From IMG/VR virus record IMGVR_UViG_3300036799_000025, positions 1-59,099 of that record: a stretch of 59,099 bases of DNA. One strand, 5' to 3'. The position numbers were made by a program, and so were the translations under genes. The stretch comes from a virus. Every line of letters begins with the position of its first letter. Position 1 is the first letter of the stretch. Shown here in pieces: positions 32,453 to 40,229 of the stretch. The notes beneath the pieces are model-generated. The model made no database searches, was not told the origin of the DNA, and saw nothing but the letters and a program-made list of their open reading frames with translations.

Positions 32453-34102
32453 CTACGCTACGCGACGCTGCGTGCGCGTGCCTGGGTTCGTCGACGTCGG
32501 CACTCTGAGCACGACCTTATTGACTGCGCCTGAGCACGAGTCGACGACGTCGTCGTGCGCACCGTTCGGGAAGTCAGCCAGCTCGCGCCTGACTGCGCCG
32601 TTCCACGTTGCTTTGAGCATGCGCACCATGCTGCTCTCGACCATCGACGCGAAGGGGATAGCGCGCGCGAGCTTATTGCCTGACGACGCGCCGACGCGAT
32701 CGATGTAGACGCGCTGCGCGCCCTGCGCGAGCAGGATCTTCCTGAACATGATGCCTGCATCGACGCCGCCGTCGCCGCCGCCTGATTCGCCCCACGTCGT
32801 CAGGCGTGCGCCGAATCGAGCACGATCGCGCATCTCGCAGCGCTTGATCTTCTCATCGCGCTCGCCCGGGCCCCACTGCCCGCGCTCGACGTCGAGCAGA
32901 TAGATCATCTCGCTCGCGACGTCAAAGCCGACGAGCGCGCCGACTGAGTAGTCGCCGTCGTTCTCTGTCGCGGCCTTGTCCCAATACCTGACGACGCGGA
33001 GCACGCTCCACGGCACGTCGACGTCAGCGACGAGCGTGAGATGCTCGATCTTAAAGAGCAGGCCTGACTTCGGGCGCGGTCGCTGCTGATAGAGCGCAGC
33101 CCAATAGTACGGCCCGACGCGGCGCATGATCTTCAGCAAGCGCTCACGCGGGTAGCGCTCCGGCGCGAGCGCTTCGCCAGGCTGACGCCAGTCAGGTTCG
33201 ACGGTGCACGTCGGCGGCCAGAGCGGCCTGCCGTCTGTCTCTTCGACCTTCGCGATCTCTTCAGGCGACGACTTCAGCGCCTCGAAGTTCACGATATGCC
33301 AGCGCTCAGGCTCTGCGTCTTCAGCGCCTTCGTGCTCTGCTTCCTGCCACTCTTCGCTCAGCAGCCAGCCTGCTAAGTCGTCTTCGTTCCAGCGCTGCTG
33401 AATGATGACGATCGCGGCGTCAGGCTCAGCGCGCGTGAAGAATGTCGAGCGATACCACTCCTTGTGACCGGCGCGTACACGATCTGACGCTGCCTCTTCC
33501 GCATTCTTGACCGGATCATCGATCAGGCCGAGATGAAAGCCTTTGCCTAAGATCGCGCCGCCGACGCCTGCAGCCCACAGACCGCCGCCGCGTCCTGTCT
33601 CCCACTGCTTGACCGCGCCGACTGACTGACGCTCGTGCGCTGTGTAGTAGTAGGTGCGCGCTGCGCGTGAGAGCGTGTGCGCTAGCTCGGCCGTGTGCGC
33701 GCAGAGCCCGACCCAGCGCTCAGGATGACGATAGAGATAGTACGCAGGAAAGAGACGCGAGACGGCTTCTGACTTGCCGTGCCGAGGCGGCGCGAAGATG
33801 AGCACACGCTTCTTGAGCCCATCAGCGACCTGCTGCAGTACGCCTGCGAGCACGAGCGCGTAGCGATACCAGCGATAGCGCATGCCGCTGACGCGATCGA
33901 CGAAGTCTTTGTACGCGATCGGTGCAGCGCCGTTCGCGGTGTCGTCGATGAGCTGATACCAACGCGCCTGCTCAGCAGGCGTCATGAAGCTCAGCGCGAG
34001 CTGCTGCTCAGGCGTCAGCGGTCGTATCGAGCCGACGACCTGCGCTGCGTCTTCGATCTGCTCGCCGTCCCTGACGTCGCGAGCTGCTGCTGCGTCGCTC
34101 AT
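32453..34102 (-). CDS. Terminase large subunit
   Basis: 549 residues with the expected motor and nuclease parts. Walker A APPRHGKS (PPRHGKS at 105-111) and Walker B HLGLIDDPVKN (Asp-Asp at 195-196) define the ATPase; RYWDKAATE near residue 372 starts the RNase H-like nuclease domain, and a further acidic motif lies later (GGGDGGVDAGIMF). It packages DNA into the prohead. It follows a 98-aa gene by 10 nt and is 27 nt before the small 55-aa gene. Confidence 0.9.
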   Translation of the reverse strand: MSDAAAARDVRDGEQIEDAAQVVGSIRPLTPEQQLALSFMTPAEQARWYQLIDDTANGAAPIAYKDFVDRVSGMRYRWYRYALVLAGVLQQVADGLKKRVLIFAPPRHGKSEAVSRLFPAYYLYRHPERWVGLCAHTAELAHTLSRAARTYYYTAHERQSVGAVKQWETGRGGGLWAAGVGGAILGKGFHLGLIDDPVKNAEEAASDRVRAGHKEWYRSTFFTRAEPDAAIVIIQQRWNEDDLAGWLLSEEWQEAEHEGAEDAEPERWHIVNFEALKSSPEEIAKVEETDGRPLWPPTCTVEPDWRQPGEALAPERYPRERLLKIMRRVGPYYWAALYQQRPRPKSGLLFKIEHLTLVADVDVPWSVLRVVRYWDKAATENDGDYSVGALVGFDVASEMIYLLDVERGQWGPGERDEKIKRCEMRDRARFGARLTTWGESGGGDGGVDAGIMFRKILLAQGAQRVYIDRVGASSGNKLARAIPFASMVESSMVRMLKATWNGAVRRELADFPNGAHDDVVDSCSGAVNKVVLRVPTSTNPGTRTQRRVA

Positions 34103-34112
34103 GTAACGTCTG

Positions 34113-34409
34113 TCAGCGCTGCAACGGGTGTTGCATCGTCGACGGGTGCTGCGCGCTCAGGAGCTGCGCGCGATGCAGCTCAGCGTAGTAGCTCGCGAGC
34201 GGATGATCGAGCGGGTGCATCTCGCCTGTCTTGACGAAATACGTGCAGGCGTCGATGTACGCGCAGTGCGCTGCGAGCCCGCTGCTGCAGCTCTCCTGTA
34301 TCTCATGCTGCGCTTTCGTGAGCCTGCCCTCATCGTTGCGCTCATCGCGCCGCCTGACGAGTGCCGCAGTCGAGCGGCCTTCCTTCTGTAGCTCAGCGAA
34401 GGTTTTCAT
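34113..34409 (-). CDS. Hypothetical protein before terminase (98 aa)
   Basis: Start at MKTFAELQKEGRS (34409), within the tail of the upstream zinc-ribbon gene (17-nt overlap). The product is helical with CAYIDACTYFVKTGEM and HPLASYYAELHRAQ. Its position directly before the large terminase would suit a small-terminase role, but it lacks an obvious DNA-binding segment; the 40930 gene is a better candidate. Confidence 0.7.
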   Translation of the reverse strand: MKTFAELQKEGRSTAALVRRRDERNDEGRLTKAQHEIQESCSSGLAAHCAYIDACTYFVKTGEMHPLDHPLASYYAELHRAQLLSAQHPSTMQHPLQR

Positions 34410-34563
34410 CGTGCGCAGCCCTGCTGTCCGCACAAGTGAGAAGTAGCGTGCCGCAATTCGCGCAGCGGATCTCGCAGTGATTGCACGCCTTGCCTGTCGC
34501 ATCGCAGACAGGGCAGTGCTCGATCCATTTCGGCACGAGAGGCGACGACGCTGCTGTCAGCAT
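34393..34563 (-). CDS. Zinc-ribbon protein (56 aa)
   Basis: Frame from ATG 34563 to TGA 34393. Three CxxC pairs (HCPVCDATGKACNHC, RCANCG) and an extra cysteine (TCADS) indicate a compact zinc-ribbon or rubredoxin-like fold. Immediately follows the stop of the preceding small gene and overlaps the next by 17 nt. Not in families I can name. Confidence 0.7.
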   Translation of the reverse strand: MLTAASSPLVPKWIEHCPVCDATGKACNHCEIRCANCGTLLLTCADSRAAHDENLR

Positions 34564-34749
34564 TTACGAGGCTTGTGTAGATCGAGAAAGGTTAAACTCG
34601 ATCGAGCAATGAGCGACAGAAGTACAAGCCTTACTCCTGCAGTGGCGACTCGCCTCAGCGACTGGATGCTTCAGCGTAGGACGGTTGCAGGTGCGAGCTG
34701 CCCAATGACCAAACACAGCTCTCGTGCTGACAGCGACGTCGATCGTCAT
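34564..34749 (-). CDS. Possible small protein (61 aa)
   Basis: ATG 34749 overlaps the previous stop by 3 nt (ATGA) and its TAA abuts the next ATG exactly, so translational coupling supports it. However composition is atypical (several Cys and Thr, few charged helices) and a GATCGAG ... CTCGATC inverted repeat lies inside. The 180 bp may instead be a spacer. Low-moderate confidence. Confidence 0.4.
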   Translation of the reverse strand: MTIDVAVSTRAVFGHWAARTCNRPTLKHPVAEASRHCRSKACTSVAHCSIEFNLSRSTQAS

Positions 34750-34883
34750 TGATGCTTCAGGCCTGCTGCGATCGCGATCATCGACGCGAGCAGCAACACG
34801 ATTGCGAGCACGACGACGCACAGCACGACGATCGTGATGATCATCTCGCAGCCGAGCGCGACGTGATGACGCGTCAAACGCAT
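34746..34883 (-). CDS. Single-TM small membrane protein (45 aa)
   Basis: Start chosen at MRLTRHHV (34883), 11 nt after the protease stop; ATG at 34844 is an alternative. Residues about 14-40 (MIITIVVLCVVVLAIVLLLA) form one transmembrane helix. The location next to the papain-like protease raises the possibility of a membrane-associated accessory. Unknown function. Confidence 0.65.
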   Translation of the reverse strand: MRLTRHHVALGCEMIITIVVLCVVVLAIVLLLASMIAIAAGLKHQ

Positions 34884-34894
34884 CGTAGCGCAGC

Positions 34895-35803
34895 TCAGAC
34901 TTCCATCGACTGAATCGCCCAAAAGTCGTCTGCGTTCCGATAGCCGCGCGCGCAGAGCCAATTCATGAGGATATACACGTCACCTTTGTCGCCGAAGCCT
35001 TCGCTCCACGAGCCGCGCGTGAGACCCCACTCACGACGATCTCTCGGCACGCGCCACGACAGCGTCTCGTACCCGAAGAGATAGGTGCAGTGCCCGCCAC
35101 GCAGCGGCGCATTCGCAGGCGGCTCGTGCATCACGCCGTCGCTGCCGACATTCTCATACGCGTCGTACACTGAGAAGCCGAAGACGACCGGCGTGCGCGC
35201 TGCGAGCGCAGCCTTCACGTGCGTCTGCACGCCGTTGTTATCGATCGTCGCGTACGTTAGCGCCTGATGCTTGATCGCTTCGTCATACGCGCTCTGCGGC
35301 GGCTTCTCAGTGAAACGCGCAATGTTGTACGGCCAGAGCGTCTCAGGCGCGACGCCGAGCTTCGCGACAGACTTGATGCCGTCTCGAATGAACGCGCCTG
35401 CGTCGTCATTGATCGAGCCTTCCATCGCGCGCTCGTTATAGTAGATCTGCAGGCGGCTCATGAGCGTGCGCACAGCGCCGATGCCCATGCGGTTGTAGCA
35501 CTCTTCGACGACGGCTGCGATGCCGTTGCCAGTGCACGAGCCGAGCGCGCCTTGATCCTTTGCAGGACTCAGTGTGCCATCTTCACGCAGATCGACCTTC
35601 GACGGCAGCTTTGTGAGCGACGGCGCTTTGACGCCGCGAAACTTCGCTGCCTTCTTTGGGTCGAAGACGAAGTCGTTATGATCGGCAGGCTCAGGCTCCC
35701 AGCCTGCGAAGCGCCCACTCGGCAAGATGTGACGCGCCGACTTTGTGATCGACTCGATCGAGATGACGTCGCGCGCTTGCGCGGCCTTGCGAGCAGGTGT
35801 CAC
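34895..35803 (-). CDS. Papain-like (C1) cysteine protease homologue
   Basis: Catalytic Cys motif KDQGALGSCTGNGIAAVVEE (Cys90 from the GTG start) and preceding LPSKVDLREDG are classic for bacterial and phage C1 peptidases. The His motif is GGHCTYLFGYE (His238). The usual N-S-W-G motif reads RGSWSEGFGDKG (Gly264-Ser265-Trp266), so the Asn that orients His is replaced by Gly. Start GTG 35803 is inferred: the frame is open further upstream but there overlaps the DUF1508 gene. No signal peptide. Active enzyme, weak enzyme or binding protein remain open. Confidence 0.8.
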   Translation of the reverse strand: MTPARKAAQARDVISIESITKSARHILPSGRFAGWEPEPADHNDFVFDPKKAAKFRGVKAPSLTKLPSKVDLREDGTLSPAKDQGALGSCTGNGIAAVVEECYNRMGIGAVRTLMSRLQIYYNERAMEGSINDDAGAFIRDGIKSVAKLGVAPETLWPYNIARFTEKPPQSAYDEAIKHQALTYATIDNNGVQTHVKAALAARTPVVFGFSVYDAYENVGSDGVMHEPPANAPLRGGHCTYLFGYETLSWRVPRDRREWGLTRGSWSEGFGDKGDVYILMNWLCARGYRNADDFWAIQSMEV

Positions 35804-35840
35804 TGAGACGTGCCCTCGGTTGGAGATGAGCGAAGCGTCA

Positions 35841-36113
35841 TCAGGCGTCGACGACGAGTAGATCGCTAGAGCCGACCGCTTCGAGAATCGCGCCAAGCGC
35901 ACGCTTGACGCCGTGCTTCCGCGTGTACGACTCGCCTGAGTCTGCGAGGATCTTGCCGTTACGACTGACGAGACGCCAGCGCCAGCCTGTGCGCACGTTG
36001 CTCGCGTCCTGATAGATCTCGAAGCGCGGCTTCTGTACGCGCAGCGACGCTGCGCGCCTGCGTCGCGTGACACGCACGCCGTTCAGCTCAGCGCCGACTG
36101 CGTAGCGCGTCAT
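35841..36113 (-). CDS. DUF1508 (YegP-like) protein
   Basis: Residues about 29-90 carry FEIYQDASNVRTGWRWRLVS and NGKILADSGESYTRKHG, the repeat unit of DUF1508 (one copy, preceded by a basic linker RRRRAASLR). The domain is a small beta-alpha fold found in bacterial and phage proteins with unknown activity. The ATG overlaps the upstream stop by 4 nt. Confidence 0.8.
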   Translation of the reverse strand: MTRYAVGAELNGVRVTRRRRAASLRVQKPRFEIYQDASNVRTGWRWRLVSRNGKILADSGESYTRKHGVKRALGAILEAVGSSDLLVVDA

Positions 36114-36352
36114 TTACGATGCTCCTGCTCTGCGATGAGTGTCTCTGCGAGCGCTTCGAGCCCGAGACTGCCGACGATGTACTGATCTTCTCGAAAGCCG
36201 TTCTCGTAGACCCATATACGCTCGTCGCCGATCGCATCAGCGAGCGCTCGATAGCGCGCCGCATCGCGCTCTAGCGCTTCCTGCTCGATTAGGCTGTCGC
36301 CTTCACACTCGTCAGCCGTGCGCGGCGCATTCTCCGGCGCGTTCTCGATCAT
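36110..36352 (-). CDS. Small protein with RYRAL motif (80 aa)
   Basis: Start at MIENAPENAPRTA (36352), with a 4-nt overlap with the RanBP2-type gene. It contains ERDAARYRALADAIGDERI, a motif also present in the 37110, 39422 and 47314 products, then VYENGFREDQYIVGSLGLEA and AETLIAEQEHRK. Possibly a small phage-specific domain, function unknown. Confidence 0.7.
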   Translation of the reverse strand: MIENAPENAPRTADECEGDSLIEQEALERDAARYRALADAIGDERIWVYENGFREDQYIVGSLGLEALAETLIAEQEHRK

Positions 36353-37110
36353 GACTGTGCCTGTCGTTCGATGCGTCGCTGCTCTGCCTGTGACGTCCAC
36401 AGCTCGTCTGCGACCTGATCGAGCCCGTCGGCATCGTACGGCTTATGATTGCGTACCTGCGCAGTGTGCAGATCGATTGCGTCGTTTTCTTCTGCGATCA
36501 GCGCGCGCAGTGCACGATAGCGATTCGCATCACGCAGCAGATCGCCGAGGATCTGCGTCGTCTGCTCGCCTTGCTCGTCAGTGTCTGTGATTGTGAAGAG
36601 CTGCACCGCCTGTGCATTGCTCGACGCTTCCTGTCGCGCCTTGTTCAGGATTACATCGACGACGCGCGCCTCTTCGAGCGTGATATTGAGCAGGTTCGCT
36701 GTCAGCTCGATCGTGCGCTCGTGCAGCGCAGTGCTGCCGTCTATCTGCTCATGCATCTCGATCTGCTCGATCTTCACGATCACGACAGACTTCGCAGAGT
36801 CGACGTCGATCTCGATGCGCTTCGCGTTCTGAATGCTCTTGCCGTCGATCAGCAGCTCAGCATTCATCGGCAGATCGCGCGACACGAGCACGACGCGGTG
36901 CTCGCCTTCCCACGATCGCTGCCCGCTGTGCAGGTCGACTGCGTTGCTGTGCTCAGCCTTGCCTTCGCGCGTGAGTGCTTCAGCGACGAGCGGCGCGAGC
37001 TTGTGGCACTTACGGCACGCAACGTCGTCGACACGATTGCGTGTACCGCACAGCTTGCAGGTCCAGCCTGCGCCGCTCGGCGGTCCGAGTCGCTGTGCTG
37101 CGTTGCTCAT
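36349..37110 (-). CDS. RanBP2-type zinc finger protein (253 aa)
   Basis: Residues 15-38 form a RanBP2-like zinc finger, WTCKLCGTRNRVDDVACRKC (W-x-C-x2-C-x10-C-x2-C), a module used elsewhere for single-stranded RNA or ubiquitin binding. A beta-rich middle follows (HRVVLVSRDLPMNAELLIDG), then helical regions, and near the C-terminus DANRYRALRALIAEEND, the motif shared with three other gene products. It is the first gene after promoter P6 and the structured leader. Confidence 0.75.
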   Translation of the reverse strand: MSNAAQRLGPPSGAGWTCKLCGTRNRVDDVACRKCHKLAPLVAEALTREGKAEHSNAVDLHSGQRSWEGEHRVVLVSRDLPMNAELLIDGKSIQNAKRIEIDVDSAKSVVIVKIEQIEMHEQIDGSTALHERTIELTANLLNITLEEARVVDVILNKARQEASSNAQAVQLFTITDTDEQGEQTTQILGDLLRDANRYRALRALIAEENDAIDLHTAQVRNHKPYDADGLDQVADELWTSQAEQRRIERQAQS

Positions 37111-37143
37111 TGCTCATACCTCGCTTGAATGTGAGTGAAGTGT

Positions 37144-37222
37144 CGTGCGTACGGCGCAGACATCAGGTCGCGTCAGGTCGGAAGTCCCACCCTCAGGTCG
37201 CGTCTCTCTGCCCGTACGCACG
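37144..37222 (-). ncRNA. Structured 5' leader (hairpin with internal repeats)
   Basis: Outer stem: CCGTACGCACG (37212-37222) and CGTGCGTACGG (37144-37154), 11 perfect bp, extended by GCAGA/TCTGC across a 1-nt bulge for 16 bp in total. The 46-nt interior has a small hairpin (37176-37191) flanked by TCAGGTCG at 37163, 37173 and 37193. The stem begins where transcription from P6 is expected to start and ends 34 nt before the RanBP2-type gene. It could be an mRNA-stabilising structure, a regulatory leader or a small RNA. Confidence 0.6.
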
Positions 37223-37229
37223 CCTTCAG

Positions 37230-37258
37230 AGTATAGCGCACGACTCGTGTGCTCGCTA
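37230..37258 (-). promoter_or_regulatory. Promoter P6 with internal operator-like repeat
   Basis: Minus strand -10 TATACT (37230-37235) is near consensus; at 17 bp the -35 is TAGCGA (37253-37258), weak. Between them lies the inverted repeat CACGACTCGTG (37239-37249), which differs from the palindrome of P1-P5 and may be the target of another regulator. It drives the unit beginning with the RanBP2-type gene. Confidence 0.65.
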
Positions 37259-37265
37259 TCTGCGC

Positions 37266-37625
37266 CTATTGCAGGTAGCGCGGCACGATGATCTTGCCGC
37301 TGCGCGTCGACTCGGCCTGTCTCGCATGCTCAGCGCTCGCCTGCTGCGTGCGCTCGATCTCGACGAGCATTGCGTCGATCGCATCGTCTTTACCTGCGAG
37401 CACGTCAGCGCCACCGAAGAAGGCACCGCCTTCAGGTAATCGCGTCGAGATCACGACGCCGTCGAGCTGATGCGCCTCAGCCCACTTCTCGCATTCGTAC
37501 TGCGAGCCGAAGACGATGCGCATCGCCTGCGGATGAATCGCGAGACAGCGCACCGGCGCGTAGCTGTCGCGCATGTTCCGCAGGATCTCATGCAGGCGCT
37601 GCTGCATCGCTTCACGCGTCTGCAT
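37266..37625 (-). CDS. Hypothetical protein (119 aa)
   Basis: Helical start (MQTREAMQQRLHEILRNMRD), a central alpha/beta part (FGSQYECEKWAEAHQLDGVV, EGGAFFGGADVLAG) and a basic tail. Last gene of the long operon, 8 nt upstream of promoter P6. No recognised domain. Confidence 0.7.
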   Translation of the reverse strand: MQTREAMQQRLHEILRNMRDSYAPVRCLAIHPQAMRIVFGSQYECEKWAEAHQLDGVVISTRLPEGGAFFGGADVLAGKDDAIDAMLVEIERTQQASAEHARQAESTRSGKIIVPRYLQ

Positions 37626-37626
37626 A

Positions 37627-37815
37627 TCAGGCGTCGTCTTCAGCCAGCTCGAAGGCGTCGCACTGACAGCGCAAGAAGGCGTGTGCGTTCAGCCCCGGTC
37701 GCGGCTCACGTGTGTAGACCGTGCATGCGCCGCCGTCTTCGCTCGTGCCGTGGCGTGCGTAGGTGTCGCCGCACGTGCAGATCGCGTTTGGCCCGAAGTC
37801 TTTGTCGGCGTTCAT
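37627..37815 (-). CDS. Small cysteine-rich protein (62 aa)
   Basis: Contains CTCGDTYARHG, GGACTVY and FLRCQC, a set of cysteines and histidine consistent with one zinc site. Overlaps the previous stop by 4 nt. Resembles many uncharacterised phage zinc proteins that begin with a Cys-x-Cys-Gly motif. Function unknown. Confidence 0.7.
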   Translation of the reverse strand: MNADKDFGPNAICTCGDTYARHGTSEDGGACTVYTREPRPGLNAHAFLRCQCDAFELAEDDA

Positions 37816-38249
37816 CGATAGCCTGCCTTTTGTGCGGCTGCACGCTCGACGTCGAGCTTACGTCTGCGATTCTCAGCCGCGAGCGCGTCGAGCTTGCGAC
37901 GTCGCTCAGTCATCGCGCGCTCATGCTTGTCTCTGAGCGGCTTCGCGAGCTGCAGCGCCTCAGCATGCGCGACGGCGTGTGATGCGCCATCAGCGATCGC
38001 TGAGTTATACGCGTCGAGTTGCTCGCGCTCGTGCGCATCGACGACAGGTCGCAGCCTGCGCTCAGCGCGCATGCGATCTTCGTACGTCTCGCCATTGAGC
38101 GGCATTCTGATCGTCGCGAGTCGCACCGCAGGATCAGGCGAGCGCATGCCGCCTGCTTGCACGGCTTTGATCGCAGCGCGTGTCGCATCACAAATCTGCT
38201 GCGCACGCTCGACTGTGAGCCCGCCGAAGCGATACTGTGAGACGCTCAT
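37812..38249 (-). CDS. Helical hypothetical protein (145 aa)
   Basis: Begins MSVSQYRFGGLTVERAQ; mostly helical with a charged C-terminal coiled coil (RRRKLDALAAENRRRKLDVE). Coupled to neighbours by 4-nt overlaps. No family recognised. Confidence 0.7.
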   Translation of the reverse strand: MSVSQYRFGGLTVERAQQICDATRAAIKAVQAGGMRSPDPAVRLATIRMPLNGETYEDRMRAERRLRPVVDAHEREQLDAYNSAIADGASHAVAHAEALQLAKPLRDKHERAMTERRRKLDALAAENRRRKLDVERAAAQKAGYR

Positions 38250-38506
38250 ACTAGCTCGTACAGCAGCTCGAAGCGCTGCGCTGTCATGATCGAGAGCCAG
38301 CCCGTCACGAGATCGAACACGATGTAATCGCCGCTCATCGCATTGAGTCGCCCCTGCTCTGTCCTGACTTCGATGTGATCAGCGAAGAGCACGATCGCGC
38401 CGACTGAGAGCTGCGTCTGTAGCCATGTAGGCTCACTCGCTGAAGATGCGAGCGCTGCATCGACGGTGATTGCTTCGACGGTCGCGCGCTTGCGCGTGTA
38501 GCTCAT
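38246..38506 (-). CDS. GDYIV-type small protein, copy A (86 aa)
   Basis: Sequence SYTRKRATVEAITVDAAL ... HIEVRTEQGRLNAMSGDYIV fits a widespread small phage family with a P/S-GDYIV/GDWVI core. The adjacent copy (38503-38790) shares the layout: a basic N-terminus, EAI(T/S)V, an aromatic before a helix, and an exposed GD turn. Function is unknown across the family. Confidence 0.7.
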   Translation of the reverse strand: MSYTRKRATVEAITVDAALASSASEPTWLQTQLSVGAIVLFADHIEVRTEQGRLNAMSGDYIVFDLVTGWLSIMTAQRFELLYELV

Positions 38507-38790
38507 GACGTCGACTCGACCGGCGTGAAGCGACGAAACTGTACCGCGCTCAGATAAAAGATCTGATTGCCTTCAGGCTGATTCTCATCGAAGCAGAGCA
38601 TATCGGTGCGCATCGCAGTCGCAGCGAAGCTGCCGCCGACGATCTCGACGTGACTGCGCATGAGACGCAGCCTGCCTTTCGACGCGGCCTCAGCGACCCA
38701 CAGTGGCATCTGCTCCTGCTCTGTGAGATCGAGCAGCTCTTCGACTGAGATCGCTTCGATCGGCGGCTCATTTCTGCGCTGATACTTCAT
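38503..38790 (-). CDS. GDYIV-type small protein, copy B (95 aa)
   Basis: MKYQRRNEPPIEAISVEELL, then MRSHVEIVGGSFAATAMRTD and a C-terminal QIFYLSAVQFRRF mirror the neighbouring copy A, suggesting local duplication and divergence. The GDYIV core has diverged to TDMLCFDENQP. Tightly coupled to genes on both sides. Confidence 0.65.
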   Translation of the reverse strand: MKYQRRNEPPIEAISVEELLDLTEQEQMPLWVAEAASKGRLRLMRSHVEIVGGSFAATAMRTDMLCFDENQPEGNQIFYLSAVQFRRFTPVESTS

Positions 38791-39422
38791 CGCTGATGCT
38801 CCTGCTTGCGCTTGAGAGTAAACGTCGTCGCTGAACCGTCGATGTCGTCCGTCGCTTCGAGCACGTAATCTTCGATCTTGAACGGCACGACGAGCGAGAT
38901 AGGGATGCGAATACTGTGATCAGGACTCGCGAGCAGCGCGAGCATGAAGTGGATCATCGTATTCGTATGATTCTGATGCACCTGCTTTAAGATTGCCACA
39001 TTCGTCTCTAGCAGGTGCGTCGCCTGTCGCACAGCAGGCGCGTTCTGCTGCATCTGCTCAGCGAGCTTCGCGCACGTACGCAAGACGTCGACGTCAGTCG
39101 GCAGCATCGGCTGATAGATCCCGCGCCGGATCGACTCAGCGATCTCGCGCGTCGCTGTGACGCAGTGCTCTTCGAGCGACTCGGCGCTATGCAACGGCGA
39201 CAGCGACGGCTGCGTCGCTTCAATCAGGAGATCAGCGACGTCTTCGACTGTCGCCCACTGATCACAGTACTCATTGAGATCAGTCACATCTGTGATCGTG
39301 TACGCTGCAGGCGGGCTCGCTAACGTGACCGCGTTAATGTCTTGCTTGCGCATGAAGCGCTGCAGCACGCGATAGCGCAGCGCGTCCTGCTCGATCTTCG
39401 AGAGCTGTGTGCCTTTGCTCAT
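38787..39422 (-). CDS. Hypothetical protein with RYRVL motif (211 aa)
   Basis: Start at MSKGTQLSKIEQD (39422), overlapping the 30-residue membrane peptide by 4 nt. Near its N-terminus EQDALRYRVLQRFMRKQDI matches the RYRAL motif of three other products. The rest is helical (LRTCAKLAEQMQQNAPAV) with a C-terminal beta strand pair (FKIEDYVLEATDD). Function unknown. Confidence 0.7.
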   Translation of the reverse strand: MSKGTQLSKIEQDALRYRVLQRFMRKQDINAVTLASPPAAYTITDVTDLNEYCDQWATVEDVADLLIEATQPSLSPLHSAESLEEHCVTATREIAESIRRGIYQPMLPTDVDVLRTCAKLAEQMQQNAPAVRQATHLLETNVAILKQVHQNHTNTMIHFMLALLASPDHSIRIPISLVVPFKIEDYVLEATDDIDGSATTFTLKRKQEHQR

Positions 39423-39511
39423 CGCTGTCGCCTCCACACAAGTAGGAGCAGGTTCGCTGTGTTCATGAGCGCAGTCACGACGAGCGCCCAAAAGACAATG
39501 CGGTCGCTCAT
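39419..39511 (-). CDS. 30-residue single-TM microprotein
   Basis: ATG 39511 overlaps the upstream stop (ATGA), and its TGA overlaps the downstream ATG. It encodes a hydrophobic helix (VFWALVVTALMNTANLLLLV) with a basic end WRRQR. Two-sided coupling and a sensible membrane segment make it likely real. Possible roles include membrane targeting or modulation of a host protein, but nothing specific is visible. Confidence 0.6.
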   Translation of the reverse strand: MSDRIVFWALVVTALMNTANLLLLVWRRQR

Positions 39512-39990
39512 CGCCTGCTCATGATCTCACGCAGCTCCTGCAGCAGTCGCGCATCGGCGACGATCGCTTCGAGATCGCTCATCTCGATCGGCCCTTCGAT
39601 GAAGCCGCGACCGAGCGTGTCGCGCTCATACCTGAGCTGCGCATCGATACGATCGAGCGGCGTCACTTGTGGAACGAAGTCGTCTCGCTCTATAGAAGCT
39701 CGCGACACCACAACGACAGGCTTGCCCTGCTCAGCGTGTATTTCGTCGAGATTTCCGATACTTTGCTTGCGCTGCTCGCTCGATGCTGTCGCCTTCTGCG
39801 CTGCTCCTGCCCATGTAGGCGCGACGATATCAGCAAACTGACGCAGATCCTTGAGCGCATGCACAGCGTCGTGATACGCCACGTCGTACTGCTCGCTCTG
39901 CTCACGCGCTGCTCGATGATCGAGCGACAGCAAGCGATCGAATCGCTCGCACAGACTGCGCAGCTTTGCGCCAGGGCCGTACTCGCTCAT
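39508..39990 (-). CDS. Hypothetical protein (160 aa)
   Basis: Helical N-terminal half (KLRSLCERFDRLLSLDHRAA, YHDAVHALKDLRQFADIVA), then an exposed IHAEQGKPVVVVSRAS segment, and a C-terminal helix. Overlaps both neighbours by 4 nt. No recognised family. Confidence 0.7.
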   Translation of the reverse strand: MSEYGPGAKLRSLCERFDRLLSLDHRAAREQSEQYDVAYHDAVHALKDLRQFADIVAPTWAGAAQKATASSEQRKQSIGNLDEIHAEQGKPVVVVSRASIERDDFVPQVTPLDRIDAQLRYERDTLGRGFIEGPIEMSDLEAIVADARLLQELREIMSRR

Positions 39991-40229
39991 CGTGCGTTCT
40001 CTATCTCTAGTCGCTCGACGACAGCCGTCAGCTCTTTGATCATCGTCTGATGATTCTGGCTCGCGACGAAGCGCTGATTCTCGATCTCGCCGAGCAGTGA
40101 CTGTGCCTTAAAGATCATCGGGCCCAGCGCACGATCTTTCTTCCCTGTCGCACGCAGCCACTCAAGACGCTCGCGCAGTCGGGTGATCGCGAAGTCCATT
40201 GCATAGCTCATCGCTGTCAGATCGCTCAT
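39987..40229 (-). CDS. Coiled-coil hypothetical protein (80 aa)
   Basis: Short helical protein (MDFAITRLRERLEWLRAT, then QTMIKELTAVVERLEIENAR). Located directly after the putative small terminase and coupled to it by a 4-nt overlap. Function unknown. Confidence 0.7.
   Translation of the reverse strand: MSDLTAMSYAMDFAITRLRERLEWLRATGKKDRALGPMIFKAQSLLGEIENQRFVASQNHQTMIKELTAVVERLEIENAR

Noticed and set aside
34580-34603. GATCGAG/CTCGATC hairpin as a terminator
   Set aside because: Ten-nt loop, no U-run on either strand, and it lies within a possible small coding frame.
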